The notes below the pieces were generated by a model that searched no databases, was not told the DNA's origin, and worked only from the letters and a program-made list of their open reading frames with translations. Positions 9,701 through 17,104 of a DNA stretch of 27,492 nt are shown here, in pieces. Position 1 is the first letter of the stretch, and each line of letters opens with the position of its first letter. The DNA is from CAIPAT01 sp037144075. Its GTDB lineage: Bacteria > Verrucomicrobiota > Lentisphaeria > Victivallales > Victivallaceae. The stretch spans positions 1 to 27,492 of the forward strand of contig JBAWXM010000025.1 of assembly GCA_037144075.1 (NCBI GenBank), given 5' to 3'. The position numbers and the translations under genes are program-made.

Positions 9701-10643
9701 TGTCTTTATCCAGCGTTATTTCCGCCTTTTCGCCGTTGGCAAAAACAACTGTGTATACCGCCGGCTTTTGCGCACACCATGCGGCGGTGTGAAGAAAATA
9801 CACCGAGCTGGCTTTCGCGTTAACTATTATCTCGGAAGACGTTGTGCCGGGAGCCCCGACAATCACGCAGTTTTTGCCGTTGTTGCCGGCAGAATCAATA
9901 ATGTCAAACGGAATATTAACAAAGACTTTTTGGGCGACCGGAAACGCACTGAAATCGTTTTCCCCTTGATTAAACCATCCATTTTTTCCGTCATTGGCAA
10001 TTTTGTCAGAGAAGCTTCTGTTTGCAGCAGACCGCAGATTAACGGGCGAGCAGCTTTTTTTCAGATCTTCAGGAGAAGACTCTTTTGCTTCCGCAGTAAG
10101 GCTCGCGTTGTCTATCCAGATTGTCTCCTCGTCGCCGGCGGTGTTTGCAGGCGACAGAGCCGCGGTCGGCCATATTGCGACAACTATTGAATCAGTGTCA
10201 GCCGGACTTTTATTGAAAAGGATGGTCTTTTGCTCCCAGACATCAGAAACGCTGACACTCTGATGTTCTGACTCGGGTTGTTTGTTTTTTCGTTTATATG
10301 AGGCCATAACCCTGATCATTTTAGGGACAGTGCTTTTGACATAAAAGGAGAATTTATATGTTCCGCCGCCGGCCGCCGCTGTTTCCTGAACAATACAAGG
10401 CCTGTATTGTTCCCACTTGTCGGAGAGTTTCAGCGAATATTTGCCGGCAAACGGCGCGGACGAGTCATATTGCTTAATATATTGCGCATCCTCTTTACTC
10501 ATTCCCTGCCAGCCGCCCCATATTTTCCACACTGAACTGTCAGGATCCTCAAAGCCTGGATCCTTTAAAAGGTTTGTTTCCAGTGCACTCAGGCATGAAG
10601 TATAAGTTGCGAACGCCAAAACAATATGAATAATAGGTGCCAT
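6768..10643 (-). CDS. Large secreted multidomain glycoside hydrolase, clan GH-A-like catalytic domain
   Basis: The protein is 1291 residues from the chosen ATG, which has AGGAG ten bases upstream; an ATG 63 bp earlier lacks a ribosome binding site and would bury the signal peptide. The N-terminus (MAPIIHIVLAFATYTSCLSA) is a typical Sec signal. Next comes a carbohydrate-binding-like jelly roll at about 25-185 (NLLKDPGFEDP opening, IDNASL close) and a second beta-rich region at about 225-390. A TIM barrel follows from about 430 (FYFEDGTRAKFWGTNI) to about 900. The expected acid/base glutamate is E611 (EFTNEDN) and the nucleophile E820 (ICTEWDN). The last 300 residues look beta-rich. It probably acts in the periplasm or at the cell surface on a polysaccharide; family number and substrate are not assigned. 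It is 73 bp after the prepilin-like gene. Confidence 0.85.
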   Translation of the reverse strand: MAPIIHIVLAFATYTSCLSALETNLLKDPGFEDPDSSVWKIWGGWQGMSKEDAQYIKQYDSSAPFAGKYSLKLSDKWEQYRPCIVQETAAAGGGTYKFSFYVKSTVPKMIRVMASYKRKNKQPESEHQSVSVSDVWEQKTILFNKSPADTDSIVVAIWPTAALSPANTAGDEETIWIDNASLTAEAKESSPEDLKKSCSPVNLRSAANRSFSDKIANDGKNGWFNQGENDFSAFPVAQKVFVNIPFDIIDSAGNNGKNCVIVGAPGTTSSEIIVNAKASSVYFLHTAAWCAQKPAVYTVVFANGEKAEITLDKDRDIGDWWQPPFELSNAVVAWTGANDYQKEKSVKVGAYLFGWNNPKPDILIKSITLKTNDGKSQIALIGMTLSALPVCLKTTSSSGNGDTDMTGWFEYPLMFDNFPVDFSFLLDAPAGKRGFVKAKEDGHFYFEDGTRAKFWGTNITQHLMFPEKSDAVKIAATLAKTGFNALRLHIIERDAASGGIIKKGAARSCELDDAQMDKFDFFVAELKKNGIYITIELLPMCGKKFAPGDGVKNWEKLNKLHWGAKGLMFFNDDIYETGKQFAKVLLSHRNKYTGLTYAEEPALALVEFTNEDNLFYFFMIISSPGREEYAATLARIWNDWLVKKYGSKEKLSAQWTDNEERKGLKPDEDPVLGTVKLPPLSSFSQWKNPQNYTGISGSARINECMLFLTEFSSDKYKDMISYLRGLGLKAPVLVSNVVWNQASLKADSICDFIDDHTYFDHVIRGGRSIRYDKNDPRGSWHVEAKYTNEQLTAVNPAKNKTLINVLAFGAISGKPMICTEWDNMPVNDYSPDAYLSVAAFSRLQDYDAMFHFAYAGGFGLQLSDFKLSKLNKTLTLGNPSTLSMLPICAAIYLREDAKSAVNTVEIGFSETDAAYGRCWRLPDGAPEYYLPFISKVRHKFFDKIYIPSPGAKISFSSGYSAFGDYSKAENAVLYSAVPWLDIYNKKIDKAGLARNLFPGIKMAKTEKAELFFSQIGGRKITVQGTSELIETASLPPVSEPVGVTPDGKLCIGFQNGKYLIIPDLEAISLKNNDIAAELYTFFAQKRGELVSKSGFFHDKVVSDTGETSIRFEEGIFTLNTPRTQAVGGRMIKDKKFSSGGGLEISSDNQYCAVAVTSVDGKSLAEANGLIVAVMTRCRNTGSKIRIFESEVNEDEVIQGYGDYEGNSKIKTARKKIYLQTDPGFAPVLIEPIQTKITMTTEKNYQPEIFPVNADGSSANQVPVEFKNGKYTFNTNGINTLYYKIIFNKGSK

Positions 10644-10716
10644 TGTTATAATACTCCTGGTTATTTGTTGACTAAAGCTCTGTGAGCTGATTGCAAAACG
10701 GCCCATTGTGAATATA

Positions 10717-11535
10717 TCAGTAGCAGACCGGCCCGTTTGCGCCCTTCAAAGACGTAAACACAGGAATGGAACCGTACTCTGAATAAGGCGTTGCACTAGC
10801 ATGTCCATCAACAAACAAAATGTTTGCAAGATTGCTGGATCTGACAGGCATTCCCGCGGAATTCAGGTTGTCGTGAGGAAAGCCGATGTAATCTTTAGAT
10901 GCGCTTTGCCAGTTCTTGCCGTAGTCAAACATTAAAGGCATACGTGATGTTTCTTTGACTATTGACAGCGGATTATTATATATCAAGTTTGCTGCGCCTT
11001 TCCTCCGCATCAAGCGGTCGTTTCCTGAATAGGGAATCTCTTTATCCCATGCAAGATAGGTGGTTCCGTCAAATTTGACAGGCCGTGTTTTAGGACACAA
11101 TAAAATTTTGAGCGTTTTAGTAAAGGTCGTGTTAGCTCCGTCAAGATCAACAGTCCGCGTTGCTCCCAGATAGGGAGTGAACGTATTTCCGTATCTCCAT
11201 ATGTAATACGAAGCCATATCTTGCATCATCGGGGCGTGCGATTTATAGTCGTTGGCATAGGAGTGTATTCCTGTGCCTATCTGTTTCAACTGACTGACAC
11301 ATTGTATTTTCCTGGCTCGTTCCTTCGCAAGGTTGAGCGCCGGTAATAGCATTCCTGCTAGTATAGCTATAATAGCAATTACAACGAGGAGTTCTATTAG
11401 TGTGAAATTCCTATGCATCAACGGGTTATGCCTTTCGTCGATCGCCACGCCGTGCTTGTGGTTTTCCCTAAGATGACTTTCACAATGTTTTTCTTCGTTT
11501 AGCATTCGCTTAGTTTTTAAGTAAATACGGAACAT
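10717..11535 (-). CDS. Prepilin-like protein with N-terminal methylation motif (pseudopilin type)
   Basis: The 272-residue protein contains the class III prepilin segment FTLIELLVVIAIIAIL (44-59) with the conserved Glu at +5 (E48), followed by a long helix with LLPALNLAKERARKIQC. The C-terminal FVDGHA resembles the end of the H-X9-DG processing-associated domain found in PVC-phylum prepilins, though the spacing to the histidine is longer here. The residue before the cleavage point is Asn43 instead of Gly. I chose the ATG at 11535 because AAAGGAG lies eight bases upstream. This gives an unusually long 43-residue leader; an internal ATG (M40) would leave a three-residue leader but lacks a good ribosome binding site. 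It is first in the gene train with the secreted hydrolase. Such proteins are membrane-anchored, and a role in glycan handling is inferred from context only. Confidence 0.85.
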   Translation of the reverse strand: MFRIYLKTKRMLNEEKHCESHLRENHKHGVAIDERHNPLMHRNFTLIELLVVIAIIAILAGMLLPALNLAKERARKIQCVSQLKQIGTGIHSYANDYKSHAPMMQDMASYYIWRYGNTFTPYLGATRTVDLDGANTTFTKTLKILLCPKTRPVKFDGTTYLAWDKEIPYSGNDRLMRRKGAANLIYNNPLSIVKETSRMPLMFDYGKNWQSASKDYIGFPHDNLNSAGMPVRSSNLANILFVDGHASATPYSEYGSIPVFTSLKGANGPVCY

Positions 11536-11611
11536 ACAATAGTCTCCTTTCATATTATGAATGAGTTTGCCATATCCGGAACTGGCAAAAAAAACTTTTG
11601 CAACTACCTTA

Positions 11612-11640
11612 ATTATAAAGCAGATTTGCCTTTTTGTAAA
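11612..11640 (-). promoter_or_regulatory. Sigma70-type promoter of the prepilin/glycoside hydrolase train
   Basis: On the minus strand, TTTACA (11640-11635, five of six consensus bases) and a perfect TATAAT (11617-11612) are separated by exactly 17 bp. Transcription would start near 11605, leaving a leader of about 70 bases before the AAAGGAG and ATG at 11535. It lies in the 143-bp divergent gap next to the AraC-type regulator at 11679, which makes that regulator the obvious candidate to control it. This is the best promoter in the window. Confidence 0.7.
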
Positions 11641-11678
11641 TAGACTGAATATATTATTTATCAACTGGATGTGATGTT

Positions 11679-12539
11679 TTGGATATTTTAAGAGAAATGT
11701 CTGATAAAAAACTGATGCTTGAGACGTTGCGCATAGCGCTGGGGCGCGGTTTTGGGAAAGTGATCGTTTCAACACCGCCCCCTTTTTTCGAAAAAGAACT
11801 GCAGAGATACACACATCCATGGCTCAGAATCGTACTAAGCCGCTCAAAAAATTATCATCTGGGCTATTACAATGACGGGCTTAAAGAAATATGCATCACA
11901 CATGACACGATGGTTGTCGCTCTGCCTGGCGCTGTACTGATAAGCAAAGGAGATAAACCGGGTGCAGGCGTGCAAGTTATTTTCAGAGACCATTTTACAA
12001 GATATTTATATTATGAGAACGGAGACACTCAATGGAGGCACACCTCCAATCCTGTCAGCCCGAGCGGACGGCACATAATTCAAAGTCTTTGCGAAATGCC
12101 GCTTACCGAAGAGTATGACGCCGCCCGGGAGAAAATAATAACGGCACTTCTCCACATAGCTCTTATTGAGCTGAATAATGACAATTCACTGATAAAGGGC
12201 AAATCTTATAACACCTACTTCACCGCACTGGAATATATAAGTATTAATTTCCATCTTGACATCGACAGGCGCGCAGCAGCCAAGGCGTGCGGCGTGACAA
12301 CGTCTCATCTTTCCCGGCTTTTTATACGTTTCGGAAATGAAGACTTTAAAGACACGCTGAAAAAAATCCGCATGCGAAGAGCCGAACCACTGCTTATGGA
12401 AAGCTCACTGACAATAGATGAAATAGCATCGTTGTGCGGTTTTAAGTCTGCCACGCATTTTATCCGCATTTTCAGAAAATTTAACGGCTGCAGTCCCGGT
12501 CACTTCAGGGGTAGTGCCAAATCTGGGATGAAAAAATGA
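11679..12539 (+). CDS. AraC-family transcriptional regulator
   Basis: The 286-residue cytoplasmic DNA-binding protein has an N-terminal cupin-like effector region (about 25-140) and a C-terminal AraC domain. The two helix-turn-helices are at about 197-217 (RRAAAKACGVTTSHLSRLF) and 245-266 (TIDEIASLCGFKSATHFIR). The closing FRKFNGCSPGHFR matches the family signature, with Gly-His in place of the more usual Ser-x-Tyr. The start is uncertain: TTG at 11679 has GGAT eight bases upstream, while the in-frame ATG at 11697 has no usable ribosome binding site. It is divergent from the prepilin/hydrolase train with 143 bp between the start codons, so it probably activates that train in response to a sugar ligand. 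Confidence 0.88.
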   Translation: MDILREMSDKKLMLETLRIALGRGFGKVIVSTPPPFFEKELQRYTHPWLRIVLSRSKNYHLGYYNDGLKEICITHDTMVVALPGAVLISKGDKPGAGVQVIFRDHFTRYLYYENGDTQWRHTSNPVSPSGRHIIQSLCEMPLTEEYDAAREKIITALLHIALIELNNDNSLIKGKSYNTYFTALEYISINFHLDIDRRAAAKACGVTTSHLSRLFIRFGNEDFKDTLKKIRMRRAEPLLMESSLTIDEIASLCGFKSATHFIRIFRKFNGCSPGHFRGSAKSGMKK

Positions 12540-12691
12540 AGAAAGATACTTATAGATAGAAAACGATGAATTTACTTTATCTTACCTCATATATTTCCAA
12601 TTCCCTCTGCTTGGAATAGAATAGGTTTATATATTCCCTCAGAGTTTCATTGCATAAGGGATAAATATGTCGGACTTCTGTTTTTTCAATT

Positions 12692-13537
12692 TTATTTGCC
12701 GCGAAAGGCGCTGCGGTACTCGGACGGCGTGATGCCGCGATATTTACGATATAACCGGGAAAAGTAGAATTGATCCTGAAATCCCACTTTCTCGGCAACT
12801 TCTTCAATAGACATTTCCGGTTTCAGGTGGAAATATTCTTCGGCCTTTTCGAGTTTCTTTTCCAGCAGATGACGCTTAAATGACGTATTAAGTTTCTGCC
12901 GGAAAAAATGAGAAATCGAGGAGCAGCTTTTGCCTGCATGTTTTGCGATTTCTGCCAGAGCTATACTGCGGTGCAGATTAGCTTCAATAAACGCATTTAT
13001 CCGGCTGATGATACGGTCGCCATGGAGTGTTACCAGCTCTTTTGAAACAATATAATCCACCAGCATGGAGAACATGCCAAGCACATCCCGGAGTTTGCCC
13101 GGCGGATAATACGGCAGCTTGTTGAATGCAACTTCCAGTTTATCGTAAACCGCCGGCGACGGACAATTTCGTTTCACGGCGGAACTTATTTTAAGGGATG
13201 TTCTGAACTGACCGATCATCGCGAATCCGGCAAGCTGATTTTCAACGTAAATCGGCGTCACTGCCTCCTGAATGCCGGCATGACAACGGTAGCATACCAT
13301 GCCCTTTCTCGCGGCGCTTTCATTCATTTTGGCAATGTCAGTGGATAAGCATTTTTCCTCTCCAAATACTTTTGTCTGAATTATCCGGCAGAACTCCGAA
13401 TTCCGGCAGTTCAGTCCGCAGGTAAGTATTTTTCCATCCGGCGAAAAAAAGACTATTTTCTTATTGACTGTTGCCGCAAAGTTATCAAATATTTTTTGAA
13501 TATCCGACCGCAAAATCAGCTGCAGCGCATTATCCAT
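12692..13537 (-). CDS. AraC-family regulator with PocR-type sensor domain
   Basis: This 281-residue protein combines an N-terminal PocR-like ligand-binding domain (about 5-165) with a C-terminal AraC domain (about 180-281). The sensor has the cysteine/histidine series typical of PocR domains: CGLNCRNSEFC, GEEKC, CYRCHAG, followed by EAVTPIYVENQLAGFAMIGQ. The DNA-binding part shows IALAEIAKHAGKSCSSISHF and IEEVAEKVGFQDQFYFSRL, then the signature RKYRGITPSEYR. The start is supported by AAAGGAG seven bases before the ATG. It faces the Gfo/Idh operon across 147 bp and is its likely regulator. The ligand is unknown; known PocR domains sense small hydrocarbon derivatives such as propanediol. The 152-bp gap downstream, between the two convergent regulator genes, shows no convincing terminator. 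Confidence 0.88.
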   Translation of the reverse strand: MDNALQLILRSDIQKIFDNFAATVNKKIVFFSPDGKILTCGLNCRNSEFCRIIQTKVFGEEKCLSTDIAKMNESAARKGMVCYRCHAGIQEAVTPIYVENQLAGFAMIGQFRTSLKISSAVKRNCPSPAVYDKLEVAFNKLPYYPPGKLRDVLGMFSMLVDYIVSKELVTLHGDRIISRINAFIEANLHRSIALAEIAKHAGKSCSSISHFFRQKLNTSFKRHLLEKKLEKAEEYFHLKPEMSIEEVAEKVGFQDQFYFSRLYRKYRGITPSEYRSAFRGK

Positions 13538-13543
13538 GATCGC

Positions 13544-13556
13544 TCCTTTATTAAAG
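13544..13556 (-). promoter_or_regulatory. Small hairpin overlapping the ribosome binding site of the PocR/AraC gene
   Basis: The minus-strand leader reads CCTTTAATAAAGG immediately before AG and the ATG. The AAAGG half of the Shine-Dalgarno can pair with CCTTT across a three-base loop. A five-pair stem is weak, so the effect may be slight or nil. Confidence 0.25.
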
Positions 13557-13569
13557 GCATCGCTTTATA

Positions 13570-13599
13570 TTGACAAATAATACATCACAATTGCATAAA
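13570..13599 (+). promoter_or_regulatory. Candidate promoter of the Gfo/Idh operon
   Basis: A perfect TTGACA at 13570-13575 is followed after 18 bp by CATAAA (13594-13599, four of six consensus bases). It lies 86 bp upstream of the ATG at 13685, in the divergent gap with the PocR/AraC regulator. The imperfect -10 and slightly long spacer fit an activator-dependent promoter. Confidence 0.45.
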
Positions 13600-13684
13600 A
13601 GTCCATGTCTTTGCCGGTTATTCCATTCAAAAAATTCAAGCATCATTGTATTATTAAGGGTATAACATCAAAAGGAATGCGGTC

Positions 13685-14740
13685 ATGGGCGGAAAAGTAA
13701 AAGTCGGAATTATCGGCTTGGGATTCATGGGAACTACTCACTTTGAAATCTACCAGTCCAGCGGCAAAGCCGAAGTTGCGGCGGTTGCCGACACTAACGC
13801 GGCAAAGCAGCGCGGAGATATCAGTTCCGTCGCCGGAAATATTGGCGGCAGGAATAACCAAACGCTGAATCTGAACAGCGTTGCCGTTTACGCCGATGGC
13901 ATGGACCTGATCAATGACCCGGCTGTTGAACTGGTCGATATCTGCCTCCCGGTATTTCTTCATAAAAGATTTGCATTAGCCGCCATTAAAGCCGGCAAAC
14001 ACGTGCTTTGCGAAAAGCCGCTGGCGATGAATTCCATTGACGCCGCTGAAATCGTTGCCGCCGCCAAAGCCTCCCATAAATGTTTCATGACAGGCATGTG
14101 CGTCCGTTTCTGGCCGGAATACCGTTATGTCCGCGAACAGTATAAAGCAGGGAAATATGGAAAAATGCGTAACGCATTTTTCAAGCGCTTTTCCCCCACG
14201 GTCAGCGGCAACGGCTGGGAGAACTGGTTTGCCGATGATGCGAAGAGCGGCGGAGCGCTGCTGGAAATGCATCTGCACGATACCGACCAGGTGCTTTACT
14301 TCTTCGGCCGCCCGGCATCAGTAACGACAACCGGCTGCAAAGGGATGCGTTCAAAAGAGTGCTGGGACCATGTATTCAGCTTCTATGATTTTGGCGATGG
14401 CTCGATGGTAGTTGCGGAAGGCGGCTGGACTGCCGCAAAGCAAACGCCATTTGAAATGAGCTTTCAATTAATCTGCGAACAGGCGACGGTAATATTTAAT
14501 CATGCAGGATTAAACATCTATTATGAGGACGGCAGCATTGAAAAACCTGACCTCTCAGGATTTGCGCAACCCACCGGCTGGCATGAAGAAATCCATTACC
14601 TGCTTGATTCAATCACCGGCGGAGTTGCGGCGGACAAATATATCCTGCCGGATGAACTGACCGACGGCATCAGCATTATTGAAGCGGAGCGGAAATCGGC
14701 GGAAACCGGAGTCCAGGTGGCCGTTGAATATAAATCTTAA
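13685..14740 (+). CDS. Gfo/Idh/MocA-family oxidoreductase (first paralogue)
   Basis: This 351-residue cytoplasmic NAD(P)-dependent dehydrogenase has a nucleotide-binding loop GIIGLGFMG (8-16), the family signature CEKPLA with E110-K111-P112, and the C-terminal-domain motif GGALLEMHLHD (189-199) that supplies the substrate-side histidine/aspartate. Family members oxidise or reduce sugars, inositols or their derivatives at a ring hydroxyl. AAGGA is nine bases before the ATG. It is the first gene of a three-gene operon, with 18 bp to the next gene, a clear paralogue. The tandem pair plus an isomerase suggests sequential oxidation and epimerisation of an uncommon sugar or cyclitol, but the substrate is unknown. 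Confidence 0.9.
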   Translation: MGGKVKVGIIGLGFMGTTHFEIYQSSGKAEVAAVADTNAAKQRGDISSVAGNIGGRNNQTLNLNSVAVYADGMDLINDPAVELVDICLPVFLHKRFALAAIKAGKHVLCEKPLAMNSIDAAEIVAAAKASHKCFMTGMCVRFWPEYRYVREQYKAGKYGKMRNAFFKRFSPTVSGNGWENWFADDAKSGGALLEMHLHDTDQVLYFFGRPASVTTTGCKGMRSKECWDHVFSFYDFGDGSMVVAEGGWTAAKQTPFEMSFQLICEQATVIFNHAGLNIYYEDGSIEKPDLSGFAQPTGWHEEIHYLLDSITGGVAADKYILPDELTDGISIIEAERKSAETGVQVAVEYKS

Positions 14741-14758
14741 AACTAAAAAGAGAGAAAA

Positions 14759-15811
14759 ATGGCAAAAAAAGTAAAAATCGGGATTGTCGGGCTGGGGTTC
14801 ATGGGCACAACCCATTACGGAATCTATAAATCGAACAGCAAAGCGGAAGTCGCCGCCATCGCGGATGTTGACGCCGCCAAACGCAAAGGCGACATTCGCA
14901 AGGTTATAGGCAATATCGGCGGCGGCGATAACAGCAAGCCTCTGGACTTAAACGGAATTAAAACGTATGCCGACGGCATGGACTTGATAAATGATCCCGA
15001 CGTTGACGTGGTGGATATCTGCGTTCCGACGTTTCTGCATTGCCAGTATGCGGTAGCCGCGCTCAAAGCAGGAAAGCATGTTTTTTGTGAAAAACCGCTG
15101 GCGCGTAATGTAAAGGAAGCCGAAGCAATCATCGCCGAAGCCCGCAAAAGCGATAAATTTTTCTCGCTGGGCATGTGTATAAGATACTGGCCGGAATACA
15201 GTTATGCTAGAGAGCTTTATCAGTCCGGCAAGCTCGGCAAACTGCGCAGCGCCACTTTTACCCGGCTTTCGCCCAGTATCGCTGGCAACGCCTGGAAAAA
15301 CTGGTTTATGGACGGAAAGCTCAGCGGGGGCGCGCTGCTTGACCTGCATCTCCATGACGCCGATGCGGTCAGATTCTTTTTCGGCCGTCCGCAGGCAGTC
15401 ACTGCTTTCGGAACCAACTCCAGAAGCAGCGACGGCGCGATGGACCATGTCATAACCAATTACGAGTTCGGCGATGGCGCGCTGGTCGCTGCTGAAGGCG
15501 GCTGGGCGGCGGCGAAAGGTGTGCCGTTCGAAATGAGCTTCCAGATTATTTGCGAAAAAGCCACTATCGTTTTTAATGCCGCCGGATTCAAAATATATTA
15601 TGAAAACGGCAGAGTTGAAGCGCCGAAGCCGGCCAATCCCGCGCTGCCGACTGGCTGGCATGAAGAACTTGATTATTTCCTCGGCTGCGTTCAAAAGAAG
15701 CAGCGCCCGGACAAATTTATCACGCTGGAAGAAATGCTTGACTCCATGAAAATCATTACCGCGGAACAGCAGTCCGCGGATAAACGCAAAACCGTAAAAA
15801 TTAAATATTAA
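14759..15811 (+). CDS. Gfo/Idh/MocA-family oxidoreductase (second paralogue)
   Basis: The 350-residue protein aligns along its whole length with the preceding gene product. It has GIVGLGFMGTTH (8-19), GNIGG, YADGMDLINDP, GKHVFCEKPLA (E111-K112-P113), GGALLDLHLHD and a C-terminal TGWHEE. The two therefore arose by tandem duplication and probably act on related substrates in one pathway. The start has AGAGAG just upstream. The differences are spread over the protein and not confined to one domain, which fits an old duplication with both copies kept. The downstream isomerase gene begins 11 bp after the stop. Confidence 0.9.
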   Translation: MAKKVKIGIVGLGFMGTTHYGIYKSNSKAEVAAIADVDAAKRKGDIRKVIGNIGGGDNSKPLDLNGIKTYADGMDLINDPDVDVVDICVPTFLHCQYAVAALKAGKHVFCEKPLARNVKEAEAIIAEARKSDKFFSLGMCIRYWPEYSYARELYQSGKLGKLRSATFTRLSPSIAGNAWKNWFMDGKLSGGALLDLHLHDADAVRFFFGRPQAVTAFGTNSRSSDGAMDHVITNYEFGDGALVAAEGGWAAAKGVPFEMSFQIICEKATIVFNAAGFKIYYENGRVEAPKPANPALPTGWHEELDYFLGCVQKKQRPDKFITLEEMLDSMKIITAEQQSADKRKTVKIKY

Positions 15812-15822
15812 GGAATTGTCAA

Positions 15823-16689
15823 ATGAAACATTACAAGGCGATAAATTACTGGGTTCTGGGCGGATTTGCCGGCGACAAAAACGCGATTGACGCAATCAAT
15901 GACGCTAAATCAATGGGACTTGACGGCATTGAACTGACTTTTGACGGCTGCATCAAAACCGAGATTACCGAACAGGAATGCCGGGAAATTGCCGGCTATG
16001 CAAAAACTCAAAACATCGGATTGCGCTCAATGGCTACCGGAACTTACTGGGGATTGTCGCTGGGCTCGCCAGATGCCGTTGAACGTGATAAAGCAATTGA
16101 ATTTACTAAGAAATATCTTCAAGCTGCCAGCTGGCTGGGCGTGGAAAACATCCTGGTCGTTCCCGGAGCGGTACAGGTGGCCTGGGATCCTTCGCGTCCC
16201 GTCGTGCCGTATCAGGAGATGTGGGATAATTCCACTGAATCTCTGAAAAAGCTTCTGCCTCTGGCGGAAAAACTGAAAGTGAACATCTGCATTGAAAACG
16301 TCTGGAACAAATTTCTGCTGTCTCCGATTGAAATGAAATATTATATCGACCAGTTCAATTCTGATTTCATCGGCAGCTATTTTGATGTCGGCAATGTATT
16401 GCCGAACGGATTCCCAGAACACTGGATCGCGATTCTCGGCAAGCGCATCAAAGCGGTGCATTTCAAGAATTTCCGGGGACAGGACTGCGGCGGCGGACTG
16501 CATGGTTTCGGCGATGACCTGACTGACGGCGAAGTAAATTTCAAGCAGGTGATCGCGGAACTGGATAAAATTGGATTTACGGGTCCGGTTACAGCGGAAA
16601 TGATTCCGTTCTGCCGTTTACCTGATCTAGTACTGCCTGATATGGAGCTGGCGCGGAATACCGCCAGAAAGCTGAAAGAAATAGCATAA
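15823..16689 (+). CDS. Sugar phosphate isomerase/epimerase-like TIM-barrel protein
   Basis: The 288-residue protein belongs to the xylose-isomerase-like/AP endonuclease family 2 superfamily. The metal ligands expected for the barrel are visible: E158 in CIENVWN, D188 in GSYFDVGN, H213 in KAVHFKNF and E259 in VTAEMIPF. GLDGIELTFDG (32-42) is the typical early strand. Family members isomerise or epimerise keto-sugars or dehydrate inosose-type compounds in the cytoplasm. TAAGGAA is eight bases before the ATG, overlapping the stop of the preceding gene. It is last in the operon and is followed by a strong terminator. Pairing with two Gfo/Idh dehydrogenases is a common arrangement in inositol-like or uncommon-sugar catabolism. 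Confidence 0.87.
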   Translation: MKHYKAINYWVLGGFAGDKNAIDAINDAKSMGLDGIELTFDGCIKTEITEQECREIAGYAKTQNIGLRSMATGTYWGLSLGSPDAVERDKAIEFTKKYLQAASWLGVENILVVPGAVQVAWDPSRPVVPYQEMWDNSTESLKKLLPLAEKLKVNICIENVWNKFLLSPIEMKYYIDQFNSDFIGSYFDVGNVLPNGFPEHWIAILGKRIKAVHFKNFRGQDCGGGLHGFGDDLTDGEVNFKQVIAELDKIGFTGPVTAEMIPFCRLPDLVLPDMELARNTARKLKEIA

Positions 16690-16716
16690 CTTTTCCAAGT
16701 CATCAGGGATGAAAAT

Positions 16717-16794
16717 TCCTGCCATTCAGGATAGCATCCCGAATGGCAGGATAAGAACTGCTAAATTAACCTGAAAAAAGCAGTTGCTTTTTTT
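16717..16794. terminator. Bidirectional terminator between the sugar operon and phage genes
   Basis: Two hairpins stand side by side. The first has a perfect 11-bp stem TCCTGCCATTC/GAATGGCAGGA (16717-16727 with 16741-16751) and a nested GGAT/ATCC stem in its loop. The second has AACTGCT/AGCAGTT (16756-16762 with 16779-16785) followed by GCTTTTTTT, a standard plus-strand intrinsic terminator. The alternative AAAAAAGC/GCTTTTTT pairing (16774-16793) would serve the minus strand, whose gene stops at 16799. Confidence 0.8.
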
Positions 16795-16798
16795 AGGA

Positions 16799-17104
16799 TT
16801 AAATGCATGCGCACCGGTAGCATTCGATGCGGCTGTCCAGATCGCGGCAGATTCTGACGCTTTTCAGCTCATAAGTCCGTCCGTTATGAACAATTCGCGA
16901 ATCCGCCGTCGGCTCAAAATCGCATTTCAGCAAAAACACGTTGCCGGATTTGATTCTGCCGGTTCCGGCAGAATCGCGTTCGACATAATCAGTGATAATA
17001 GCTTTGCCGGGGTATTCCGTCCAGACGGGTTTGCCGTCGGTAATGCAGCCAGAGGGAACTTGCAGCATTACCGGTTCGCTGTATCTGGCTTCAAACATGG
17101 TCAT
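16799..17104 (-). CDS. Small phage structural protein, head-tail adaptor-like
   Basis: The 101-residue protein is predicted to be beta-strand rich. Its general pattern (a PGKAIITDYVERDS stretch, then HNGRTYELKSVRICRDLDSR) resembles short head-completion or adaptor proteins of tailed phages, which often have the sequence 'NGxxYEVxxVxDxD' near the C-terminus. Its ATG overlaps the stop of the portal gene (ATGA), so the two are translated together, which supports a virion role. Specific family membership is not established. It is the last gene of the phage remnant: no capsid, protease or tail gene follows before the sugar operon terminator. Confidence 0.55.
   Translation of the reverse strand: MTMFEARYSEPVMLQVPSGCITDGKPVWTEYPGKAIITDYVERDSAGTGRIKSGNVFLLKCDFEPTADSRIVHNGRTYELKSVRICRDLDSRIECYRCACI

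Noticed and set aside
10644..10706. Upstream ATG for the large glycoside hydrolase
   Set aside because: It lacks a ribosome binding site and would place 21 polar residues before the signal peptide; AGGAG precedes the ATG at 10643.
11536..11820. N-terminal extension of the prepilin-like gene into the AraC gene
   Set aside because: It would run through the promoter and overlap the divergent regulator; a strong AAAGGAG marks 11535.
12577..12807. 76-codon minus-strand frame overlapping the end of the PocR/AraC gene
   Set aside because: Out of frame with the strongly supported AraC C-terminus and without a ribosome binding site.
14948..15895. 315-codon open frame antisense to the second Gfo/Idh gene
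   Set aside because: Mirror of a real GC-rich gene; the product (rich in R and F) matches the reverse-frame shadow pattern.
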